A stretch of 64,000 nucleotides of DNA from Burkholderia sp. IMCC1007 (lineage in GTDB: Bacteria > Pseudomonadota > Gammaproteobacteria > Burkholderiales > Burkholderiaceae), in NCBI RefSeq assembly GCF_027257875.1, contig NZ_JAPVQY010000014.1:1-64000 (forward strand). The letters are read 5' to 3'. Under the pieces are notes generated by a model that was given only the letters and a program-made list of their open reading frames with translations, searched no databases and had not been told where the DNA came from. A program made the position numbers and the translations under genes. Every line of letters starts with the position of its first letter. The first letter of the stretch is position 1. This document shows positions 1 through 7,767 of this stretch, one piece after another.

Positions 1-572
1 TTGCGCTCGCACAAGCATGGGACACCGCCACCGCAGATCTGAATGCGCCGCCGGCACGAGTGTTTTACGATACCGGCGCGCCGATCGGCGGCGCAGCGCT
101 ACTCGCACCGGCGATGTTCCTGGCACAACGACCGGTCGATATCCTGGCCTCAAACCAAAGTTACGACCTCAGCCAACGCTTCGGTGACACCGGTGCGGCC
201 TCACCGTTCGTCGGCATCGCACTGGCAACGATGGCAACCTACCTGAACGCTGATACCAGCATGGTGGCCCCGCTACGGCGCACGGACCGGGCCACCTTCA
301 TCGCCGTCACACCAACCCAACCGGGTAAGCAACCGGCCGACGAACCGTTCGGCGTGAAACTGCGTCCGCAGTTCAGCGACACCAGCAACGAACCGTCACC
401 TGAAGCACTGGCCGCCATGGCCGCGCAACAGCGCGCATGGGAAGCGCGTCGGGAACGCATCGCCGATCCTTACGTCGACCCGGCAGTGCGTGCTCGCGAA
501 CAGCGCATCTTGGACGATTTCATCGCAGGGGGCATCGGCATCGATCCGCTCGATCCGAAGAACCGCGGATGA
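1..572 (+). CDS. C-terminal part of a T6SS lipase adapter (Tla3/DUF2875-like), 5' end outside window
   Basis: The reading frame is open from the left edge (first whole codon at position 3) to the TGA at 570-572. Its translation matches residues about 360-548 of the complete adapter encoded at 735-2381. The last ~88 residues are identical; the earlier part differs by scattered substitutions. Tla3-type proteins (DUF2875) are adapters that help load the Tle3 phospholipase onto VgrG in Pseudomonas aeruginosa. Whether this copy is full length cannot be told, because its start lies outside the window. An ATG overlaps its stop (569-571) but opens only a 9-codon frame. It may be an intact paralogue or a truncated duplicate. 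Confidence 0.7.
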   Translation, partial: ALAQAWDTATADLNAPPARVFYDTGAPIGGAALLAPAMFLAQRPVDILASNQSYDLSQRFGDTGAASPFVGIALATMATYLNADTSMVAPLRRTDRATFIAVTPTQPGKQPADEPFGVKLRPQFSDTSNEPSPEALAAMAAQQRAWEARRERIADPYVDPAVRAREQRILDDFIAGGIGIDPLDPKNRG

Positions 573-621
573 AGTGCTTCGTTGGAGGGGCCGCGTGACG
601 TACTGGCGGCATTGCTGCCAA
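1..621. repeat. Direct repeat, copy A (adapter gene tail)
   Basis: This copy aligns without gaps to 1810-2430 over at least 599 bases. By eye I count about 19 mismatches in the first ~306 bases and none from ~307 to the stop codon. Similarity ends near 621, past the stop. The left limit is unknown because the window starts inside the repeat. Confidence 0.9.
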
Positions 622-724
622 AGATGTCTATGGTGAATCAGGCGTGCTTCTCGAGGTCACGAAGAATGCATATATCCAGCCGTTGGCGATCGACGTGACG
701 CTATTCCAGTGCAATCGAGTGTGA
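599..724 (+). pseudogene. Remnant 3' end of an unidentified gene next to the adapter
   Basis: After an in-frame TGA at 596-598 a frame of 41 codons stays open to the TGA at 722-724, 10 bases before the next adapter gene. Its translation is protein-like (it contains GESGVLLEVTKNAYIQPL) but has no plausible start codon. It begins inside the end of the direct repeat, so it looks like the tail of a gene that used to precede the adapter gene and was cut by the recombination that made the tandem copies. In related T6SS clusters the neighbours of tla3 are effector or immunity genes, so an effector or immunity remnant is a reasonable guess. The family was not recognised. Confidence 0.45.
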
Positions 725-734
725 AGAAGACACA

Positions 735-2381
735 ATGAAACGTGTTCAAATTTTCTTGAGTGGTGTGGCCCTATGGATATTAGCTAGTATGTCTGCGATG
801 GCCGCACCGATGGACGACGACCCGCTGAGCCAACTCACCTGCCCATTACCAAACGTCGAGTCACGCCATGCACTGCCGCCTATACCGAATAATCGTCCTA
901 CATCAGGTACAGCGCAAACGACCGTCAATGCTCCCAAACTGACAACCTTGGATATCGTCCGTGTCGGCTTGAGCTTGGACGTGTATCGCCAAGGCCAAGC
1001 GTGGGCACGGCTGCAACAACAAAACGCACTGCAAAGCAATGCACTTCACATCGGTACGGCCTTACCGATGGACCCGAAGGACTACCCGACGAATGCCAAT
1101 GACAAGGATATGGCTTGGCGTCAACGTAAGGCCAATGCACTCGAACTGGCTTTGCAGGGCTTCCCTGAGCGCTGGCCGATTCCGACGGTGACGGTAGTAC
1201 GTGGCTATAACTCCAAAGCCGAGAATCTGCGTACGCCAGCCGACATGATCGCCGACATGCTGGTCGATACGGCAAATATGATGCGGCAACCAGCAGGCTT
1301 GCATTGGCACCGGATCAAACAATTGCAAAACGGCGTGATTTGCAACGACACGCCAGAAGGTTTGGTCGAGGCCATCTTCCAAGTCTTCGAACGTAATCCC
1401 GATATGCCGGCGTTACTAGTGTATGCGGTAGAAGGTGTGAACATGGCCGCGACGCTGACGACCAAAGACGTCAAGCTGAAATCGCTGGGAGCAGGTAGCG
1501 GGCCTCGTCAACCGGGAAAACTAACCGACGCCATTGTGGCCTTGGTCGTCGCTCGCCCCGAACGCCTGAACTGGCTGCGTCGCTACGCACGCAACACGCG
1601 CCCCGCAGCCAATCCGATCGATCCCGTCTTCAACGGCTGGGTACATCCGCCGTCACCGCCCTTCACTCCCACCCTGTTCTTCCCCGAACCGATCACCGAG
1701 TACGGCTTCAAGCAATGGGACGGGTTGAAGGTCCTCGCCAAACTGCATCGGCCCGTCACTGTACCCTTGCGTCCCGCCGGCACAACGCAGACGAATCAGG
1801 CGCGCACGGTTGCGCTCGCACAAGCATGGGACACCGCCACCGCAGATCTGAATGCGCCGCCGGCACGAGTGTTTTACGATACCGGCGCGCCGATCGGCGG
1901 TGCAGCGGTACTCGCACCGGCGATGTTCCAGGCACAACGACCGGTCGATATCCTGGCGTCGAACCAGAGCTACGACCTCAGCCAACGCTTCGGCGACACC
2001 GGTGCATCATCACCGTTCGTCGGCATCGCCCTGGCAACGATGGCAACCTACTTAAACGCCGATACCAGCATGGTGGCCCCGCTACGGCGCACGGATCAAG
2101 CCACCTTCATCGCCATCACACCAACCCAACCGGGTAAGCAACCGGCCGACGAACCGTTCGGCGTGAAACTGCGTCCGCAGTTCAGCGACACCAGCAACGA
2201 ACCGTCACCTGAAGCACTGGCCGCCATGGCCGCGCAACAGCGCGCATGGGAAGCGCGTCGGGAACGCATCGCCGATCCTTACGTCGACCCGGCAGTGCGT
2301 GCTCGCGAACAGCGCATCTTGGACGATTTCATCGCAGGGGGCATCGGCATCGATCCGCTCGATCCGAAGAACCGCGGATGA
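735..2381 (+). CDS. Type VI lipase adapter Tla3-like protein (DUF2875)
   Basis: The protein is 548 aa with an N-terminal signal peptide (hydrophobic stretch to ~residue 22, Ala-Met-Ala|Ala-type cleavage), so it is probably periplasmic. The middle carries motifs I associate with DUF2875/Tla3: VDVYRQG-like 'LDVYRQGQAWARLQ', then 'ERWPIPTVTV' and 'GLHWHRI'. Tla3 of P. aeruginosa binds the Tle3 phospholipase and is needed for its delivery by VgrG2b; a similar role is inferred here. The start follows a purine-rich GAAGAAG site. A PAAR gene lies downstream in the same direction. Base composition over ~600-1800 is less GC-rich than the rest of the window, fitting an accessory cassette. Its last 190 residues are duplicated at the window's left edge. 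Confidence 0.75.
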   Translation: MKRVQIFLSGVALWILASMSAMAAPMDDDPLSQLTCPLPNVESRHALPPIPNNRPTSGTAQTTVNAPKLTTLDIVRVGLSLDVYRQGQAWARLQQQNALQSNALHIGTALPMDPKDYPTNANDKDMAWRQRKANALELALQGFPERWPIPTVTVVRGYNSKAENLRTPADMIADMLVDTANMMRQPAGLHWHRIKQLQNGVICNDTPEGLVEAIFQVFERNPDMPALLVYAVEGVNMAATLTTKDVKLKSLGAGSGPRQPGKLTDAIVALVVARPERLNWLRRYARNTRPAANPIDPVFNGWVHPPSPPFTPTLFFPEPITEYGFKQWDGLKVLAKLHRPVTVPLRPAGTTQTNQARTVALAQAWDTATADLNAPPARVFYDTGAPIGGAAVLAPAMFQAQRPVDILASNQSYDLSQRFGDTGASSPFVGIALATMATYLNADTSMVAPLRRTDQATFIAITPTQPGKQPADEPFGVKLRPQFSDTSNEPSPEALAAMAAQQRAWEARRERIADPYVDPAVRAREQRILDDFIAGGIGIDPLDPKNRG

Positions 2382-2430
2382 AGTGCTTCGTCGGAGGGGC
2401 CGCGTGCCGTGCTGGCGGCATCGCGCCAGC
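1810..2430. repeat. Direct repeat, copy B (adapter gene tail)
   Basis: This is the partner of 1-621 and covers codons ~359-548 of the intact adapter gene plus ~50 bases beyond its stop. The block without differences (about 2116-2381) abuts a block with ~6% differences, a mosaic typical of gene conversion. Confidence 0.9.
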
Positions 2431-2545
2431 AGCCACATCGGGTCAATCATCGCCATCCGTTGCGGGCGGCGCTCGGGCGACTATGGCATGCGCCGCCCAA
2501 GCAAACGTCCACATCGTCACATGGCGCCTTATCAAACCGCTGTAA
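2378..2545 (+). pseudogene. Short frame overlapping the adapter stop, probably decayed
   Basis: An ATG overlaps the adapter stop codon (ATGA) and opens a 55-codon frame beginning MKCFVGGAACRAGG. The equivalent ATG after repeat copy A (569) stops after nine codons, so the frame is not conserved between the copies. The translation is Ala/Gly-rich without a recognisable domain. The ATGA overlap suggests a translationally coupled gene, perhaps the immunity partner, once started here and has decayed. A GC hairpin (GGGCGGCGC at 2464-2472 with GCGCCGCCC at 2490-2498) lies inside it. Confidence 0.3.
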
Positions 2546-2575
2546 ACAGGACAGAAAACAAACAGAGGCAACGTT

Positions 2576-2839
2576 ATGCGAGAAATCATCCGCAAGGGAG
2601 ACAGCACCGACCACGGCGGCACGGTGCTGGAAGGCTTCCCACAGACCAATCTCAACGGCAGACCAATCGCAGGTATCGGGCACCTGGTGTCTTGCCCGAA
2701 GTGCAATGGCGTCTTCCCCATCGCGGAAGGCAGCGACAAGTACAAGGTGGACGGCACGCCAGCAGCACTGCACGGGATGAAAACCGCCTGCGGCGCCAGC
2801 CTCCTCGCCAGCAACGCCAATGGACGCGTCGCTGAATAG
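2576..2839 (+). CDS. PAAR domain T6SS spike-tip protein
   Basis: This 87-aa protein is a stand-alone PAAR-type protein: a short N-terminal strand (REIIRKGDSTDHGG), then 'GHLVSCPKCNGVFPI' and 'ALHGMKTACGASLLAS', with the Cys and His residues that bind metal in this family. PAAR proteins cap the VgrG spike of the type VI secretion needle and recruit effectors. There is no C-terminal toxin extension. The start is preceded by a GAGG site (AACAGAGGCAACGTT). It follows the Tla3-like adapter on the same strand, which fits a vgrG-effector-adapter-PAAR cassette whose earlier genes lie left of the window. Confidence 0.85.
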   Translation: MREIIRKGDSTDHGGTVLEGFPQTNLNGRPIAGIGHLVSCPKCNGVFPIAEGSDKYKVDGTPAALHGMKTACGASLLASNANGRVAE

Positions 2840-2874
2840 CTTCACCTCCCCCCATCCGCCGACATGGAGTTTTC

Positions 2875-3129
2875 ATGCGAGAAGACGTTAAACAAGCCAT
2901 CGAATGCTGGGCGTCAAGGCCCACGTGGTTCAGTTCGCATCCCAGCGATAACAAGGTGCTCAGACAAGCGGTTGCCAATCTGAAAAGGCTCACGCCGCGC
3001 CCCATCGAAAGCGAACTACAGATTGCCATTTACCAGCGGGTAAAAGATCTGCCGACCCTGCCGGGTACGCCCGGTGATATCGAAGAAGCCACTCGCGCGT
3101 TCGCCGTCAAACTAAGCCGCGGAATCTGA
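2875..3129 (+). CDS. Small hypothetical protein downstream of PAAR
   Basis: This is an 84-aa, mostly helical, soluble protein (MREDVKQAIECWAS...), with no signal peptide or membrane segment. A GGAG site sits 6 bases before the ATG, and it begins 35 bases after the PAAR stop, so the two are probably cotranscribed. I do not recognise the family. Its position suggests a chaperone, immunity or accessory role in the T6SS cassette, but nothing in the sequence shows this. Confidence 0.6.
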   Translation: MREDVKQAIECWASRPTWFSSHPSDNKVLRQAVANLKRLTPRPIESELQIAIYQRVKDLPTLPGTPGDIEEATRAFAVKLSRGI

Positions 3130-3699
3130 CACCGGCGCACACGACACTCGGCATGCGGCAGTAACGGACTCCGCCATGCCGAACCTGCTGAAGAAGGCGA
3201 GATGTCTGCAAACCACCGTCCAGTTCCGGACCACACCAAACAGCTTCGGCAGCCTGCAACGCGCCTGGGCTTCGCCTGTCTGAACGGCGATTGGAACAGG
3301 CCGATGCTTTCCGCCTTTCGAACGAGCGTGGCAGTCAATGCCGATCAACGCGCTCCCCCGACACAGCGTTGAAAATCCAGAGGGGGCTCATCTGGGCACG
3401 CCGCTCCAACCACCGACCCAGCAGCGGCTTCAATCCGTCACGCCCCCTTCGATCGCCGCGCGCCTGCATGACACGGACCGAGTCACATGCCGCGTGCCGG
3501 CCATCCCTGCCATTCATACGGATTCAGCCGCTCGAACCCGAACGACAACGAAAAAAACGCGAATTGCAGGACCGTTGCTCACGATCGACCGCATCGTCAT
3601 CGTCACACGATCGCCCGTATAATCTTCGCACCCGCCGACCATCCACGCATTTCCACGCATTTCGCGCCGCCACAACGCGCGTGAAAAGGAGACTTTCGC
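3130..3699. other. 570-base gap at the end of the T6SS cassette
   Basis: I see no convincing gene here. Frames on both strands are short, Arg/Pro-rich and lack start signals. It separates the lower-GC T6SS cassette from the typical chromosomal genes, so it may hold an old insertion boundary. No repeat or tRNA marks such a boundary. Confidence 0.5.
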
Positions 3700-4779
3700 T
3701 TGACCGGCCTCATCGCGCGCCTGCCCCGCGCCCGGACTACCGTCATCATCGCCCTCTCGTTCCTGACACTCGCGTTCGCGACGAATGCGTCCGCGCGGCA
3801 CGCGCAACCGCAGCGCGCCGCACCACCCCATGCGCATGCGAAAGTCGTCAAGAAAAAAACCGCGCCCCGCAAGCACCAGACCGTCAAACATCGCCGCCCG
3901 CGCGCGAAGCATCATGCGGTCAAGCATCACGCCGCGCCCGCGCAGCAACAGCGGCGCGCGAAGCGCACGAGCGCGGTGCGCACACGCCCGGCCGCAAAAC
4001 CACACCTGCTCGCGAGTTGCGGCTACAGCCCGCACGCGGTGCGCGCGCTGCATTCACGCGCAGCCTACGTGCTCGACGTCGACTCCGGCACGCCGCTGCT
4101 GGCGCGCAACGCACGCACCGTGCGGCCGATCGCATCGATTTCGAAGCTGATGACCGCCGTCGTCGCACGCGACGCCGATCGACCGTTGAACGGCGTGCTG
4201 CGCGTCACCGCGCGCGACCGCGACACGATCAAGTTCACGGGTTCGCGGTTGCCGATCGGCGCCGAACTGTCGCGCCGCGAAATGTTCCATATCGCGCTGA
4301 TGTCGTCGGAAAACCGCGCGGCGGCCGCGCTGAGCCGCGACTATCCGGGCGGACGCGCGGCATTCGTGAAGGCGATGAACCGCGAAGCACGCCGGCTCGG
4401 CATGCGCGATACGCACTTCCGCGAGCCGACCGGCCTGTCGCCGCACAACGTGTCGACGGCCGAGGATCTCGCGCGGCTCGTCGGCGCCGCCGCGCACGAT
4501 CCGCTGATCCGCTATTTCTCGACGGACACGTCGACGACCGTGCGGCACGCCGACGGCGAACTGCTGTACGTGAATTCCGATCCGCTCGTCCGCGACGGCC
4601 GCCTGCCGATCCGGCTGCAGAAAACGGGCTTCATCAACGAATCGGGGCACGGCGTCGTGATGCGCATGCGCGTGAAGGGCCGCCGCGAAACGATCGTGCT
4701 GCTCGGCGCGCCGACGCGCGCCGGCGTGTCGAGCGATGCGCTGAAGATTCATCGCTGGCTCACCTGCTCGATCCAGTAA
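3700..4779 (+). CDS. pbpG: D-alanyl-D-alanine endopeptidase (PBP7/8 type)
   Basis: This is a 359-aa periplasmic low-molecular-weight penicillin-binding protein of peptidase family S11. The three active-site motifs are present: SISK (Ser146-Lys149), SEN (Ser203-Asn205) and KTG (308-310). A signal peptide (to ~residue 33) is followed by an unusually basic His/Lys/Arg-rich linker (residues ~33-95) before the catalytic domain. Family members cleave D-Ala-mDAP crosslinks in peptidoglycan. The best start is TTG at 3700 behind GAAAAGGAG. There is no long C-terminal extension as in carboxypeptidases PBP5/6, which supports PbpG rather than DacA/C. Confidence 0.88.
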   Translation: MTGLIARLPRARTTVIIALSFLTLAFATNASARHAQPQRAAPPHAHAKVVKKKTAPRKHQTVKHRRPRAKHHAVKHHAAPAQQQRRAKRTSAVRTRPAAKPHLLASCGYSPHAVRALHSRAAYVLDVDSGTPLLARNARTVRPIASISKLMTAVVARDADRPLNGVLRVTARDRDTIKFTGSRLPIGAELSRREMFHIALMSSENRAAAALSRDYPGGRAAFVKAMNREARRLGMRDTHFREPTGLSPHNVSTAEDLARLVGAAAHDPLIRYFSTDTSTTVRHADGELLYVNSDPLVRDGRLPIRLQKTGFINESGHGVVMRMRVKGRRETIVLLGAPTRAGVSSDALKIHRWLTCSIQ

Positions 4780-4830
4780 GCACGACACGACGCACGCGGC
4801 CGGCGCGTTCATCCACGAAGGAGCGATGCC

Positions 4831-5076
4831 ATGCAGCACGAATACCGTTTCAACGCGTTCGGACGCCTGCTCGCCGTCGTGCGCGCGAACGACCGCTGGG
4901 CCGTGTTCGATCTCGGCGCCGACGGCAAGCGGCGGCCGGCCACCCTGCAGATTCCGTCCGCCCTCGCCGCGGACGAACTCGCGCAATATCTCGGCGATCT
5001 GCTGCACGAGAACGCGTCGCCGCGATACAACGACGTCGTGCCGATCGCGCCAGGCGTGCCGCCGCGCCGCGCATAG
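4831..5076 (+). CDS. Small conserved hypothetical protein
   Basis: This is an 81-aa cytoplasmic protein (MQHEYRFNAFGRLLAVVR...) with alternating strand-forming residues and a helix-forming 'ADELAQYLGDLLHE' segment. The start follows AAGGAG with a 9-base spacing; another ATG five bases upstream is out of frame. It lies 51 bases downstream of the endopeptidase gene. I do not know its function; small genes of this kind are common in Burkholderia. Confidence 0.65.
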   Translation: MQHEYRFNAFGRLLAVVRANDRWAVFDLGADGKRRPATLQIPSALAADELAQYLGDLLHENASPRYNDVVPIAPGVPPRRA

Positions 5077-5160
5077 CGCGCCGCCGTTCGCTACCGACAG
5101 CCCGCCGATCCGCGCGGATCGCGGTTCGTCCCGCGCGCGCCGCGACTCATCTTTGAATTC

Positions 5161-5188
5161 GACAGCTAAACTTGCAAGTTTAGCTGTC
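5161..5188. promoter_or_regulatory. Perfect 28-bp palindrome, MarR operator
   Basis: The half site GACAGCTAAACTTG is followed at once by its exact reverse complement, a 28-bp dyad without mismatch. It overlaps the predicted -35 element of the MarR gene, a geometry that suits autorepression by a MarR dimer. Confidence 0.85.
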
Positions 5189-5200
5189 ATGTTCTATGAT
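5172..5200 (+). promoter_or_regulatory. Sigma-70 promoter of the MarR operon
   Basis: TTGCAA (5172-5177) and TATGAT (5195-5200) are 17 bp apart. Transcription would start near 5207-5208, at the ATG of the MarR gene, so the mRNA may be leaderless. Confidence 0.65.
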
Positions 5201-5207
5201 CCGCCGC

Positions 5208-5651
5208 ATGAACCCTCCCCGCACGCCCCGCGTTTCCGCCGAAGCCGTCGCCGCCGACCTGACCCTCGCGGTCGGTCAGCTCATTCGCCGGCTGCGCTCC
5301 GAGATCGAGTCCGAAGGGCTCGGCATGTCGCAGACAAGCGCGCTCGCGCGACTCGAACGACAGGGCCCGATGACGACCGCCGATCTCGCCCGCGCTGAAG
5401 CCATGAAGCCGCAGTCGATGAAGGCGATTCTCGCGAGCCTAAAGGAAGACGGGCTCGTCGAACGCGAACCGCATCCCACCGACGGCCGCCAGATCCTTTT
5501 CCTGCTGACGGCGGCCGGCATCGAAGCGCGGCGCAAGCGCAACACCGCGAAGCACGAGTGGCTCGGCGCCGCGATCGAGAAGCTCGCCCCCGAAGACATC
5601 CGTACGCTCGCCGCCGCGATCCCGCTGATCCGGCGCATCGGCGAGCAGTAA
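5208..5651 (+). CDS. MarR family transcriptional regulator
   Basis: This 147-aa regulator has a MarR-type winged helix: helices around 'QTSALARLERQGPMTTADLARAEAMKPQSMKAILASLKEDGLVEREPHP', then the wing 'TDGRQILFLLT' (DxR motif). I chose ATG 5208 because the upstream in-frame ATG (5196) lies inside the predicted -10 box, so it would not be transcribed. It probably represses itself and the two downstream genes through the palindrome at 5161-5188, released by a small aromatic or phenolic ligand as in other MarR systems. The ligand is unknown. Confidence 0.88.
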   Translation: MNPPRTPRVSAEAVAADLTLAVGQLIRRLRSEIESEGLGMSQTSALARLERQGPMTTADLARAEAMKPQSMKAILASLKEDGLVEREPHPTDGRQILFLLTAAGIEARRKRNTAKHEWLGAAIEKLAPEDIRTLAAAIPLIRRIGEQ

Positions 5652-5721
5652 TCCCCGCCGGCGTGCGGCGCGCCATCCGCGCGCACGCTTTCCTTCGCCC
5701 CATTCACGGAGCATCCGTCTC

Positions 5722-6285
5722 ATGAGCACAACCCGTCTCGACACGAACACGGCGCTCGTCGTCATCGACCTGCAAAAGGGCATCGTCGCGCTGCCGACCG
5801 CCCATCCGGTCGCCCCGGTGATCGCGCACACGCGCACGTTGCTCGACGCCTTCCGCAGCCGCGGCCTGCCGGTCGTCCTCGTCAACGTCGCCGGCGGCGC
5901 ACCGGGCCGCACGCAGCAACCGCCGCGCACGGAACCGTTCCCGGCCGACTGGGCCGACCTGATCCCCGAACTAGACCGCCGGCCCGGCGACCACGTCGTC
6001 ACGAAGCAAACCTGGGGCGCGTTTACCGGCACCGATCTCGACGCGCACCTGAAGGCGGCCGGCGTCACGCAGATCGTGCTGACCGGGGTCGCAACCAGCA
6101 TCGGCGTCGAATCGACCGCGCGCCAGGCGCATGAACTCGGCTACAACGTGACGCTCGCCGTCGACGCAATGACCGACCTGAACGCGGACGCGCACACGAA
6201 CAGCGTCGAACGCGTGTTCCCGCGCCTCGGCGAAACGGGTTCGACGCAAGACATCCTCGCGCTGCTCGACCAGCGCGGCGCGTGA
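5722..6285 (+). CDS. Isochorismatase-fold hydrolase lacking the cysteine nucleophile
   Basis: This is a 187-aa protein of the isochorismatase/cysteine hydrolase superfamily. Asp16 (VVIDLQKG) and Lys95 (VTKQTWGAF) of the usual Asp-Lys-Cys triad are present, but the Cys position is Gly128 (VATSIGVEST, where nicotinamidase-like enzymes have VC). True isochorismatases (EntB, PhzD) also carry Gly there and hydrolyse a vinyl ether, so a non-amidase activity is possible. The gene lies between marR and an efflux pump, and its stop overlaps the pump's GTG start, so all three are one operon. The substrate may be the compound the pump removes; this is inference. Confidence 0.82.
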   Translation: MSTTRLDTNTALVVIDLQKGIVALPTAHPVAPVIAHTRTLLDAFRSRGLPVVLVNVAGGAPGRTQQPPRTEPFPADWADLIPELDRRPGDHVVTKQTWGAFTGTDLDAHLKAAGVTQIVLTGVATSIGVESTARQAHELGYNVTLAVDAMTDLNADAHTNSVERVFPRLGETGSTQDILALLDQRGA

Positions 6286-7736
6286 GCGACCCGCGCGCGC
6301 AGCCGTCGCCGGGCCGCGCGACCGGCCGGCTCGATCCGTCGATCTGGAAGGTCAGCGCGGTCGCGACGCTCGGCTCGCTGCTGTCGCAGCTCGACGCGAC
6401 GATCGTCAACGTGTCGCTGTCGAGCCTCGCGACCGACTTGCACGCGAGCCTGTCGACGATCCAGTGGGTGACGAGCGGCTATCTGCTCGCGCTCACGCTG
6501 GTGCTGCCGCTGAACGGCTGGCTGGTCGATCGCATCGGCGCGAAAGCGCTGTACCTGTGGTGTTTCTCCGCGTTCACGCTGACGTCGGCGCTGTGCGGGC
6601 TCGCGTGGTCCGCGCCGTCGCTGATCGCGTTCCGCGTGCTGCAAGGCGTCAGCGGCGGGCTGCTCGCGCCGATGGCGCAGATGATGATCGCGCGCGTCGC
6701 CGGCCCGCAGATGGCGCGCGTGATCGGGTATGCGGCGGTGCCCGTCCTGATCGCGCCGATCCTGGGCCCCGTCGTCGCGGGCGCGATTCTGCAGCACGCG
6801 TCGTGGCGCTGGCTCTTTCTCGTGAATCTGCCGGTCGGCGCGCTGGCGCTCGCACTGGCCGCGTGGTTCCTGCCGGGAGACCGCACGGAAACGCAACGAC
6901 GGGAACTCGACTGGGTCGGCCTCGCGCTGCTGTCGCCGGCGCTGGTGCTGTTCCTGTACGGCGCCGAGCGCATCGACGCCGCGCCCGGCATCGCGGCGAT
7001 CGCGTGCTCGGCGCTGCTGCTCGCGGCGTTCCTGCGCGTCGAACGACGCAAGGGCGAGCACGCGCTGATCGACCTCGCGCTGTTTCGCTCGCGCGTGTTC
7101 GGTGCGGCGGCCGGCACGCAGTTTTTGTCGAACGGGATGATCTACGCGGGCCAGATGCTGATCCCGGTGTTCCTGATCGACGCGTGCGGCCGCTCGCCCG
7201 GCGAGATGGGGTGGCTGCTGGCACCGCTCGGGCTCGGGATGCTCGTCACCTATCCGTCGATGGGCGCGCTGACGAGCCGGTTTGGCGTGCGTCGGCTCGC
7301 CGCCGCCGGCGCGATGCTTGCGCTGCTCGCCACGCTGCCGTTCGTGTATCTCGCGCTGACCGGCTACGATCCTTACGTGCTCGTGCCCGCGCTGTTTCTG
7401 CGCGGAATGGGCCAAAGCGCGATCGGCGCACCGTCGATTTCCGCCGCGTATGCGTCGGTCGAGCGGCGCGACCTGCCGATGGCGACGACGTCGCTCAATA
7501 TCGTCCAGCGGCTCGGCGGCCCGACGTTCACGACGATGTGCACGCTGTTTCTCGCGTGGCGGCTGCACGTCGAATCGGCGTCGACCGGCGGTACGCATGC
7601 CGCCGCGTACGCGTGGGCGTTCGGCCTGCTTTGCACGCTGCATGCGGCGAGCTTCGTCACGACGCTGCGCTTGCCGCGGTGGGCGAGCGGCGCGGGCGGA
7701 GCGCGCACGACCCACGCGCGAGCCGGTTCGCGCTGA
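6282..7736 (+). CDS. DHA2-family MFS drug efflux transporter
   Basis: This is a 484-aa inner-membrane protein with about 14 hydrophobic segments, as in the EmrB/QacA (DHA2) family. Motif A-like 'GWLVDRIGAKALYLW' follows TM2 and motif C-like 'GPVVAGAILQHASWRWLF' lies near TM5. The GTG start overlaps the preceding stop (GTGA), showing translational coupling with the isochorismatase-fold gene. Proton-driven export of a toxic compound is the family role. Expression is probably controlled by the MarR protein of the same operon. There is no membrane-fusion partner gene nearby. Confidence 0.88.
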   Translation: MSDPRAQPSPGRATGRLDPSIWKVSAVATLGSLLSQLDATIVNVSLSSLATDLHASLSTIQWVTSGYLLALTLVLPLNGWLVDRIGAKALYLWCFSAFTLTSALCGLAWSAPSLIAFRVLQGVSGGLLAPMAQMMIARVAGPQMARVIGYAAVPVLIAPILGPVVAGAILQHASWRWLFLVNLPVGALALALAAWFLPGDRTETQRRELDWVGLALLSPALVLFLYGAERIDAAPGIAAIACSALLLAAFLRVERRKGEHALIDLALFRSRVFGAAAGTQFLSNGMIYAGQMLIPVFLIDACGRSPGEMGWLLAPLGLGMLVTYPSMGALTSRFGVRRLAAAGAMLALLATLPFVYLALTGYDPYVLVPALFLRGMGQSAIGAPSISAAYASVERRDLPMATTSLNIVQRLGGPTFTTMCTLFLAWRLHVESASTGGTHAAAYAWAFGLLCTLHAASFVTTLRLPRWASGAGGARTTHARAGSR

Positions 7737-7739
7737 GCG

Positions 7740-7767
7740 GCGGGGCGGCGCTTCGTGCGCGCCCCGC
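7740..7767. terminator. Bidirectional hairpin between the MFS and LysE genes
   Basis: GCGGGGCG(G)CGC pairs with GCGCGCCCCGC across a TTCGT loop, with one bulged base. It lies at the meeting point of two convergent genes and can serve both. There is no long T run. Confidence 0.6.

Noticed and set aside
3112..3348. 78-codon minus-strand frame in the gap after the T6SS cassette
   Set aside because: No ribosome site, mixed codon use and no domain; it also overlaps the end of the 84-aa gene.
3291..5156. 621-codon plus-strand frame, very Arg/Ala-rich
   Set aside because: It overlaps the well-supported endopeptidase gene in another frame; composition is what high-GC DNA gives in a wrong frame, and no domain is seen.
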